A stretch of 33,588 bases of DNA. Source: Rhizobium sp. Q54 (lineage in GTDB: Bacteria; Pseudomonadota; Alphaproteobacteria; Rickettsiales; UBA1997). The notes beneath the pieces were generated by a model. It was not told the DNA's origin, ran no database searches, and saw nothing but the letters and a program-made list of their open reading frames with translations. The DNA lies in assembly GCA_945871805.1 (NCBI GenBank), contig CAMBXE010000018.1, positions 1 to 33,588 on the forward strand. The letters are read 5' to 3'. Both the position numbers and the translations under genes were made by a program. How positions within the stretch are numbered: position 1 is the stretch's first letter; every line of letters begins with the position of its first letter. Of the stretch, positions 27,647 through 33,588 are shown in pieces.

Positions 27647-28015
27647 TTAACCACCTTGCTGCTGCCCACCCATTCCGACTTCTTTTATTTGTGCCTCAGA
27701 AACAAAGGTTGGTGCTTTTACTTGATTAATTTCTGCGGCCCCAAGTTCTAATTTGACGTTATCTCCTTTTGCATGACTAGTTCCAAGGTGATCGCATACT
27801 TGTTCTCCAAGTTGAGTCATCGTTCCGTTGAGAGCATTCATATTCTTGAACATGGCGTCGGGACTTTGAGTGGGAAGAGGATTTAAAGCTGGGAAGCTTG
27901 TAACGCTATCCATACTAGCGCCCTCGAAGGGAAAGAGCTTCATCTCTCCTCCTCCTGCTTCAGCTGCAGGAAGAGCCGTTGCCGCTAACGCTTGTTGCTC
28001 ATGAAAATCCGACAT
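27647..28015 (-). CDS. Unknown 122-residue low-complexity protein
   Basis: The chosen start is the ATG at 28015 (MSDFHEQQALAATALPAAEA), 10 bases after the maeB stop; the longer frame from 28054 would overlap maeB by 29 bases. The product has an Ala/Gly-rich N-terminus, a proline-containing middle (FPALNPLPTQSP), a short helical part (MFKNMNALNGTMTQLGEQV) and a Gly/Gln-rich end (GMGGQQQGG). There is no signal peptide, membrane helix or known motif. The composition suggests a largely disordered protein. It is probably transcribed with maeB. I do not recognise a family. Confidence 0.55.
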   Translation of the reverse strand: MSDFHEQQALAATALPAAEAGGGEMKLFPFEGASMDSVTSFPALNPLPTQSPDAMFKNMNALNGTMTQLGEQVCDHLGTSHAKGDNVKLELGAAEINQVKAPTFVSEAQIKEVGMGGQQQGG

Positions 28016-28025
28016 ATTTCTTAAA

Positions 28026-30302
28026 TTATTTTGTTTGCGAACCAACAGCAGCAATAGCCGCCATGTTTAGAATGTCGTTTATTGAAGAGTTCATGGTGAC
28101 GATCTGAACAGATTTTTCGAAGCCGTCCAAAATCGGCCCAATCACGGTGCAGTTACCGACTTCTTCCAAAAGTTTTGTTGCGATGCTTGCTGAGTGTAAG
28201 CCTGGGCAGATCAAAATATTTGCTGGCGCGGTTAAGCGGCAGAAAGGGTATTTCGACATTTTATCCATGTTCAAAGCCACGTCAGCAGTCATCTCGCCGT
28301 CATATTCGAAATCTACTTTCATTTCGTCGAGAAGCTCAACCGCATGTTTAACGCGAGAAGATTCTACCTTCAAAGCTGAGCCAAAATTTGAAAAAGAAAG
28401 GAATGCAACGCGTGGTTCGTAACCCATGTCTTTTACTTTCTTGGCGGTTTGCACCGCGATTTTTACGAGATGTTCAGACGAAGAAAGTTCCGAACAGGCA
28501 GTATCGGCAATAAAAATCGTACGATTTTTTGAGATCACCATCGAGACACCGAGCAAAATTTTATCCTTCTTGCTCTTAATAACTTGCCAGACGTCGGTCA
28601 TTGCTTTGCGGTAGCCGCGAGTAAGGCCGGTGACGAGCGCGTCGCCATGTCCACAAGCGAGCATCGAAGCAGCGAAAACGTTGCGATCGTTATTGATCAT
28701 GCGCGCACAATCAGAGCGAAGCACGCCGTTACGTTGCAATTTTTTGTAAAGGTAATCGGTGAATTTGCTGTTTTCGTCAGAGATTGAAGCGTTGTAAATC
28801 TCGATGCCTTTTGGATCGACATTAGCTTCTTTCATGTTTTCCAAGATGCGCTTTTCTTTGCCGATCAGGATTGGTTTGCCGTAACCAGAATCGCGCCACA
28901 TTGCAGCAACACGGATGATTTCAGGTTGTTCACCTTCCGCAAAAATTACTTTTTTTGGCGATCTTTCGAGTTTTTCGAAAATCATGCCAAGGCTGTTTAC
29001 TGTAGGATCGCGGCGGGCTTGTAACTCTCTTTTGTAAGCATCCCAATCTGTGATCGGTTTACGAGCGACGCCAGTTGCAACTGCAGCTTTAGCGACCGCC
29101 ATCGGAACTACGTGGATCAAGCGTGAATCGAATGGGGTAGGGATGATATAATGCTTGCCGAACTTCATGTCGCGGCGGCCAGCGTAAGCTTTGATTACTT
29201 CTTCAGGAACATGTTCGCGCGCTAGTTCGGCAATAGCTTTCGCCGCAGCAATCTTCATTTCTTCGTTGATCGTTGAAGCGCGCACATCCAAAGCTCCACG
29301 GAAAATGTAAGGAAAGCCCATTACGTTGTTAACTTGGTTTTCGTAATCCGAACGGCCAGTGGCAACGATCGCGTCATCACGAGTAGCATGAACTTCTTCT
29401 GGCGTGATTTCTGGATCTGGATTGGCCATCGCAAAAATCACTGGATTTTTTGCCATTGATTTAACCATGTCTTTAGTCACCGCGCCTTTAACGGAAAGAC
29501 CTAAGAACACGTCAGCACCTTTCATTGCTTCTTCTAATGTGCGTAGTTTTGTGTCAACAGCATGCGCTGATTTCCACTGATTCATGCCGTCTGTACGGCC
29601 TTTGTAGATTACGCCTTTAGTGTCGCAGAGCAGGGCGTTATTGTGCGGAAGGCCCATTGCTTTCAAGAGTTCTAAGCAAGCAATCCCCGCAGCGCCAGCG
29701 CCATTTACGACAACTTTAATGTCTTTAAATTTTTTGTTAGAAAGGTGAAGAACGTTGATAATGCCGGCCGCAGAGATGATGGCGGTGCCGTGTTGGTCAT
29801 CGTGAAAAACTGGAATATCCATGATTTCGCGTAACTTGCTTTCGATGATGAAACATTCAGGCGCCTTGATGTCTTCTAGGTTTATGCCACCCCAAGTTGG
29901 TCCAAGAAATTTAACGGCATTGATAAATTCATCGGCATTTTCGGTGGCGACTTCGATGTCGACTGAGTCGATGTCAGCGAAACGTTTGAATAAAACTGAT
30001 TTACCTTCCATTACGGGTTTGCTTGCGAGAGCCCCGAGATTGCCGAGACCAAGCACCGCGGTGCCGTTTGAAATCACTGCGACGTAATTTCCTTTTGCAG
30101 TGTAATCGTAAGCAAGATCAGGATTGTTGGCGATTTCTAAGCATGGAATCGCAACTCCAGGAGAGTAGGCGAGGGCTAAATCGCGCTGAGTGTTAAGTGG
30201 CTTGGTGGCATGCATAGCAACCTTTCCCGGCTGTCCTTGCATGTGAAATTGCAATGCTTCAATTTCTTTAGAAGTGCGTGTTGTGCTTTTTTTCGTAGCC
30301 AT
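28026..30302 (-). CDS. maeB: NADP-dependent malic enzyme with phosphotransacetylase-like domain
   Basis: A 758-residue two-domain protein. Residues 1 to about 425 are the malic enzyme, converting malate to pyruvate, CO2 and NADPH: LALAYSPGVAIPC with catalytic Y46, KPVMEGKSVLFKRFAD with K101, IPVFHDDQHGTAIISAAG (metal/substrate site) and VVNGAGAAGIACLELL (cofactor). Residues about 430-758 resemble phosphotransacetylase (KVIFAEGEQPEIIRVAA, DALVTGLTRGYRKAM, CPGLHSASIATKLLEEVG) and in MaeB proteins usually act as a regulatory, acetyl-CoA-sensing part. Length matches MaeB. In an organism living on amino acids or host metabolites it would link the citric-acid cycle to pyruvate. It is divergent from the amidase gene, 54 bases away. 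Confidence 0.96.
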   Translation of the reverse strand: MATKKSTTRTSKEIEALQFHMQGQPGKVAMHATKPLNTQRDLALAYSPGVAIPCLEIANNPDLAYDYTAKGNYVAVISNGTAVLGLGNLGALASKPVMEGKSVLFKRFADIDSVDIEVATENADEFINAVKFLGPTWGGINLEDIKAPECFIIESKLREIMDIPVFHDDQHGTAIISAAGIINVLHLSNKKFKDIKVVVNGAGAAGIACLELLKAMGLPHNNALLCDTKGVIYKGRTDGMNQWKSAHAVDTKLRTLEEAMKGADVFLGLSVKGAVTKDMVKSMAKNPVIFAMANPDPEITPEEVHATRDDAIVATGRSDYENQVNNVMGFPYIFRGALDVRASTINEEMKIAAAKAIAELAREHVPEEVIKAYAGRRDMKFGKHYIIPTPFDSRLIHVVPMAVAKAAVATGVARKPITDWDAYKRELQARRDPTVNSLGMIFEKLERSPKKVIFAEGEQPEIIRVAAMWRDSGYGKPILIGKEKRILENMKEANVDPKGIEIYNASISDENSKFTDYLYKKLQRNGVLRSDCARMINNDRNVFAASMLACGHGDALVTGLTRGYRKAMTDVWQVIKSKKDKILLGVSMVISKNRTIFIADTACSELSSSEHLVKIAVQTAKKVKDMGYEPRVAFLSFSNFGSALKVESSRVKHAVELLDEMKVDFEYDGEMTADVALNMDKMSKYPFCRLTAPANILICPGLHSASIATKLLEEVGNCTVIGPILDGFEKSVQIVTMNSSINDILNMAAIAAVGSQTK

Positions 30303-30356
30303 TTTTTCTCGATTGCGATTAGGGGAGGCGCGGCTTGTTAAATCTTAAATGTTAAA

Positions 30357-31034
30357 ATGAAAGTCGACCGCAGTAAAAAATTTTCCGAGTTTTTCGAAAA
30401 GAAAAGTGAACCGAGAAAAATTGATTTTTTAGTTCTTCATCACATCGAGGCAAATTCTGTTGAACACGCGATTGAGCAGCTTCGCGAGCATCAAGTTAGT
30501 TCACATTTTTTAATCGACGAGTCTGGAAAAATCTTTGAATTAGTTGATGAAAATGACATTGCCTACCACGCCGGAGTCAGCTACTGGCGCGGCGTCGAAG
30601 GCTTAAACCAAACTTCAATCGGCATCGAATTTATTAATTCCGCACCTTTTGAAAAAAAATTTGAAACCGCACAGATGCAGGCTGGGCTTGAGCTCTGCAA
30701 ATATTTAATCGCAAAATATCAAATCAAAGCAGAGCAGGTGGTCGGCCATTCTGATATCGCTTATAGCAAAGAAACTGGGCTGCCCGACCGCAAACAAGAT
30801 CCGTCACATTTATTTGATTGGCAGTTTCTGACGCTAAACGGAGTAGGAATTTTCCCTGATTTTTCACTCAATATTTTAGACTATTTCAAGCTCGGTGAAC
30901 ATGACGAAAAAATCGCCGACGTAAAAAGGAATCTAATAAAATTCGGCTACAGAGTGACAAACTTAAATGACAAGTTTGACCAAGAGCTACAAGCCTTGAT
31001 CACAGTTTTTAAAAGGAGATTTCGTGCCAACTAA
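30357..31034 (+). CDS. ampD: AmpD-type N-acetylmuramoyl-L-alanine amidase
   Basis: A 225-residue zinc amidase (Amidase_2) that cuts the bond between N-acetylmuramic acid and the peptide stem. Zinc ligands are visible: H28 in FLVLHHIEAN, H131 in VVGHSDIAY and D148 in DRKQDPS; the central motifs SSHFLIDESGKIFELV and TSIGIEFIN are typical. A C-terminal helical part (about 175-225) resembles a peptidoglycan-binding domain. No signal peptide is seen, so it probably acts in the cytoplasm on recycled fragments, as a partner of NagZ at 16202, unless it is exported another way. It overlaps the next gene by 11 bases. The symbol is by family; a role in beta-lactamase control is not implied. Confidence 0.88.
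   Translation: MKVDRSKKFSEFFEKKSEPRKIDFLVLHHIEANSVEHAIEQLREHQVSSHFLIDESGKIFELVDENDIAYHAGVSYWRGVEGLNQTSIGIEFINSAPFEKKFETAQMQAGLELCKYLIAKYQIKAEQVVGHSDIAYSKETGLPDRKQDPSHLFDWQFLTLNGVGIFPDFSLNILDYFKLGEHDEKIADVKRNLIKFGYRVTNLNDKFDQELQALITVFKRRFRAN
31013..31018 (+). promoter_or_regulatory. Strong Shine-Dalgarno that sets the GTG start at 31024
   Basis: AAGGAG lies 5 bases before GTG 31024, inside the end of the amidase gene. It is a near-perfect ribosome site, in contrast with most other genes in the window, and decides the start of the 771-residue protein. Confidence 0.8.
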
Positions 31035-33339
31035 ACATCTATTAGTAATCTACATCGCTGAAAATAATCACAGCGACATGTCTTATTCTTCGCTGCTAAA
31101 ACAGCTCATCGAAGAGTGCGATCGTAGGCATCTAGATGTGAGGGTTTTTTCAGAATTTGAGAGTCAGACCTACAAGGTTAATGGGATGACTCATATGGTT
31201 AATGGAAATAGAGAGGCTGCTCTCGATGGCGATACAGCTGACCTTTCGGAGCAGTTAGAGAAGTTAAAAAATGCCCCATCAAAAGAGGTTCATATTGCGA
31301 CTACTGGATTTCTAGACGGTAGGCTAATCCCGATGGGAGGAGTTAAAAAAAGGTGGCGCGAACTAGTTCCGCAGACTTGGGAAGAGCTTTCGCCAGCAAT
31401 AAAAGCAGGAACTCCAGAAAATTTACTTCGTCACTTTAAAGGACTGGAAGCAATCGATGATTCTGAGATTTTACAAAAAATGGAAGTCAGCGTTACGAAA
31501 GGAGAATATCCCGATGCAAAAGCATATTACGACGATTGGGGAGCTTGCCTAAACTACACACTCATTCACCAGGGGATGGCTCAAGATGTTAGAAATAACT
31601 TAGCAAATCAGCCCGCTCCAGATCTGGTAATAATGGTCGTCGGAAAAGCTCATCTTCAGGGCTTGAAGAAGCAACTTCCTGAGTTTGTGGGTTTACAAAC
31701 AATCGTGGTTCGTGGCGATACAACTGATGTTATTGGTGAGGTTGAATTTGATTTTGACGAGATCTTGAGAGAGGCTAGGGTTCCGGCCTTAGTAACAAAA
31801 TCCTTAAGATTACGCACCTCTTTTTTTGAAGCAGAAAAACTCCTACATGAAAGCTCGCCAACTCAGCTAGAAATTGGAAAATTTGTTGGAGAATTCGACT
31901 CGGCGGGAAGGCCGACTTACGGGGTTCTTAAAGTTGAAAAATGTGATTTTTTACCGAAGGAAACTTTTGTCGGAAAATTTGCTGAAGATGGATTGCCGCT
32001 TGAAGGAGAGATTCGCGGCCCGGGATTTCACACTAAATTAAAAACCAAAAAAGACGGCTCTCGTCACTTTACTCAAAAAACCCTCGAAGGTGGAATGGTG
32101 ATTGATTGGGATTGGCGCGATGGAAAAAATGAAAATCAGAAATGCGTAGGAATAAGCGGCGACTTGCTCGATGGGCCGCGAGTTGTTAGGAAATTTAACG
32201 AAGTGGAAGTCTCTGCTGCGGAAATTCCTTTGCCGTCAGTGACAGAAATTGGTCAGAAATTTTCGCCGGTTAGAAAGGCGCTTGAAGAGCTCCGGGAACG
32301 AAATCGCGAAAAGCATCCAGAAGGTTTTCAAGGGTTAAAAGATGCGTTAGTTGCGAGAGAAATTCTTTACAGCGACACCATGTTTTCAGAATTGGTGGGA
32401 ATGAGATCCGAGCAAGATCAGCAAGATAAAGCGATCATTGAAGGTGGCGTGAGGGTTAAGCGCGACAAGCACGCGGACTCAATGTCCGCAGAGGAAAAGG
32501 CAAAGTTCGGAAATTGCCGCGAATACGGCGCGCAGACTCAGAAAATTGCGATTGAGCAAGGCCTCGCACAAACTTTTACTTTGTTTGGCAATCCTGACCA
32601 CGTCTTTAATGTCGCGGTTCTGGAAGATAAAATGATCGCGATTGATGGCTGGAATGGCGATGCGATTTATGAATTTTCGCCTCAGGAATTTTATCAAAAT
32701 CAATCGCTGCATGCGATTTTTGGTTTAAGTGTTCACCAAGATAATTGGTTTGATGCGGAGAAAAATCCGCAAGGTCTTTTGCATCGCGAAGATGCTCCCA
32801 CCATGGCCGCAAAAGATTTATTAGAAGCTAGAATTCACGAAATAAGTGAAGCTCGTTTCGATCCAGAAATTCAAAAAATTATTCAGGGCAGGGTTGAGGC
32901 GAAACTTTCACGACTAGACCCGAACGACGCTTACTACCACGCGAATGCCTCCGAGCTAAAATCGATCATCAATCACTTCGGGCTAGATCCAAAATTATCG
33001 AAACAGATGAAGGAAGATTACTTCGCGAAATTTAATCCAGAGCTCTTGGTTGTAGGGAATGAAGCCTATGTGATTTATGATTTATTTTGCCGTGACGCAG
33101 AAAATCCGAGCAAAGAATTTGAAAGTTTGAGGAAAGAGTTCCTGCCGAGAATCCAGGAATCATCAGCTGCGGCAAGCGATCGCGGTAAGGCTTTAATCTC
33201 GGGATTTGACAAAGTTTTCGGCAAAGTTTCTCTCGAAGCACCCGACCTTGCTGAGCCACAAAAACCATCAGCGAGCCCGAAGAAAACTGATTTTGAAAAA
33301 CTCGCGCAAGTTAGAGGCAGTAAGTTTAGCGAGGTTTAG
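31024..33339 (+). CDS. Unknown 771-residue multidomain protein with papain/transglutaminase-like site
   Basis: Starts at GTG 31024 behind AAGGAG, overlapping ampD by 11 bases. Three parts can be seen. Residues 1-240: an alpha/beta region with IYIAENNHS (E13, H16) and LVIMVVGKAHLQGL (H210), reminiscent of TraB/EreA/ChaN-type enzymes. Residues about 281-390: Gly/Phe-rich MORN-like stretches (KFVGEFDSAGRPTYG, TFVGKFAEDGLPLEGEI). Residues about 480-555: FGNCREYG (C498), NPDHVFNV (H526) and IAIDGWNGD (D541), the order and surroundings of a Cys-His-Asp triad as in papain- or transglutaminase-like enzymes, including many bacterial effectors. The C-terminal ~35 residues are polar and basic (SASPKKTDFEKL, VRGSKF). 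No signal peptide, so if it leaves the cell a type IV secretion route is a possibility. Domain readings are inference from motifs; function is unknown. Confidence 0.75.
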   Translation: MPTKHLLVIYIAENNHSDMSYSSLLKQLIEECDRRHLDVRVFSEFESQTYKVNGMTHMVNGNREAALDGDTADLSEQLEKLKNAPSKEVHIATTGFLDGRLIPMGGVKKRWRELVPQTWEELSPAIKAGTPENLLRHFKGLEAIDDSEILQKMEVSVTKGEYPDAKAYYDDWGACLNYTLIHQGMAQDVRNNLANQPAPDLVIMVVGKAHLQGLKKQLPEFVGLQTIVVRGDTTDVIGEVEFDFDEILREARVPALVTKSLRLRTSFFEAEKLLHESSPTQLEIGKFVGEFDSAGRPTYGVLKVEKCDFLPKETFVGKFAEDGLPLEGEIRGPGFHTKLKTKKDGSRHFTQKTLEGGMVIDWDWRDGKNENQKCVGISGDLLDGPRVVRKFNEVEVSAAEIPLPSVTEIGQKFSPVRKALEELRERNREKHPEGFQGLKDALVAREILYSDTMFSELVGMRSEQDQQDKAIIEGGVRVKRDKHADSMSAEEKAKFGNCREYGAQTQKIAIEQGLAQTFTLFGNPDHVFNVAVLEDKMIAIDGWNGDAIYEFSPQEFYQNQSLHAIFGLSVHQDNWFDAEKNPQGLLHREDAPTMAAKDLLEARIHEISEARFDPEIQKIIQGRVEAKLSRLDPNDAYYHANASELKSIINHFGLDPKLSKQMKEDYFAKFNPELLVVGNEAYVIYDLFCRDAENPSKEFESLRKEFLPRIQESSAAASDRGKALISGFDKVFGKVSLEAPDLAEPQKPSASPKKTDFEKLAQVRGSKFSEV

Positions 33340-33342
33340 TCT

Positions 33343-33425
33343 CGTCATTGCGAGGAGCGTAGCGACGCGGCAATCCAGCTTGTTCGCGAGTAAAAATGGA
33401 TTGCCGCGCTGCGCTCGCAATGACG
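33343..33425. repeat. Palindromic repeat, CGTCATTGCGAGGAGCG...CAATCCA class
   Basis: The left part 33343-33377 (CGTCATTGCGAGG...GGCAATCCA) and the right part 33397-33425 (TGGATTGCCGCG...CGCAATGACG) are imperfect inverted copies. This class is widespread between genes in Rickettsiales and some other bacteria, and when read as protein gives peptides such as ARSVATRQSS and GLPRCARND. It starts 3 bases after the stop of the 771-residue gene and may also end its transcript. Confidence 0.9.
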
Positions 33426-33490
33426 TTACGAGTTTAGTTACATAATATGCCTTATGCTCAAAAAGAAAAAGTAAAAATAATCAAAATATC

Positions 33491-33588
33491 ATGTATCCGC
33501 TAAATTACATCGAACCAGTTTTTCGTCCTCCTAGTGAATGGAAGTCTTTGATCCTGCAGGTCACCAACGGTTGCTCTTGGAATAAATG
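33491..33588 (+). CDS. Radical SAM protein, N-terminal start only
   Basis: From the ATG at 33491 the frame stays open to the window edge. Its 32 complete codons read MYPLNYIEPVFRPPSEW, then SLILQVTNGCSWNK, and the cut final codon begins TG (probably Cys). The pattern 'FRPPSE..SLILQVT.GCS.N.C' is the opening of a radical SAM family whose next residues normally complete the CxxxCxxC iron-sulphur motif. The substrate cannot be told from this part. The 65 bases before it, after the palindromic repeat, show no clear ribosome site. Confidence 0.75.
   Translation, partial: MYPLNYIEPVFRPPSEWKSLILQVTNGCSWNK

Noticed and set aside
28016-28054. Upstream start for the 122-residue gene
   Set aside because: It would overlap the end of maeB; the ATG at 28015 leaves a normal 10-base gap.
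33206-33445. Plus-strand frame overlapping the end of the 771-residue gene
   Set aside because: Its second half is the ARSVATRQSS/GLPRCARND peptide produced by the palindromic repeat.

Overview
The window reads as chromosomal DNA of an AT-rich alphaproteobacterium of Rickettsiales type. The evidence is the archaeal/eukaryotic-style isoleucyl-tRNA synthetase used by Rickettsia, a malic enzyme fused to a phosphotransacetylase domain, scattered Mrp-type antiporter subunits, an AmpD/NagZ pair for peptidoglycan turnover, a small lipoprotein plus a 129-residue protein in front of a CtpA protease, and palindromic repeats of the kinds that litter such genomes, two of which have entered or touched reading frames. 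Genes for homoserine dehydrogenase, LeuD and prephenate dehydrogenase suggest more amino-acid synthesis than classical Rickettsia, so a less reduced relative is likely. This placement is inferred from the protein sequences without a database search.

Layout. 1-5345 (+): the tail of a LamG-like surface protein, a bifunctional fatty-acid oxidation enzyme, and two membrane proteins of the MrpD/NuoM antiporter fold, the second without the usual charged residues. 5417-8087 (-): asd, gap and an IalB-like exported protein, with a palindromic repeat before asd. 8092-11061: MrpC-like and MrpE subunits, a 48-residue antisense-oriented gene, and ligA. 11104-14495 (-): yaaA, an APC amino-acid permease, a strong terminator and fabI. 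14580-18429 (-): a frameshifted pilin-like/lectin gene (relative of the one at position 1), leuD, nagZ, and a tyrA gene carrying a 335-base composite repeat insert. 18503-21333 (+): lipoprotein, 129-residue protein, ctpA and a SurA-like chaperone in one tight operon. 21467-24055 (-): ileS. 24141-27644 (+): hom and glyS. 27647-30302 (-): a small unknown gene and maeB. 30357-33339 (+): an AmpD-type amidase overlapping a 771-residue unknown multidomain protein. 33491-end (+): start of a radical SAM gene.

How the parts fit. asd and hom act in the aspartate pathway (asd also serves diaminopimelate for the wall). AmpD and NagZ act on peptidoglycan fragments. The lipoprotein/CtpA/SurA-like set belongs to the periplasm. 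gap, maeB and fadB serve central carbon metabolism. The Mrp-type genes would serve cation/proton exchange.

The most interesting items are the 771-residue protein (a Cys-His-Asp papain/transglutaminase-like site, MORN-like stretches and a TraB/EreA-like N-terminus, translated from a strong ribosome site inside the amidase gene) and the in-frame minisatellite-bearing palindrome in tyrA. I found no rRNA, tRNA, CRISPR array or transposase gene. No gene-free stretch exceeds 300 bases; the longest is 13389-13676, described below.
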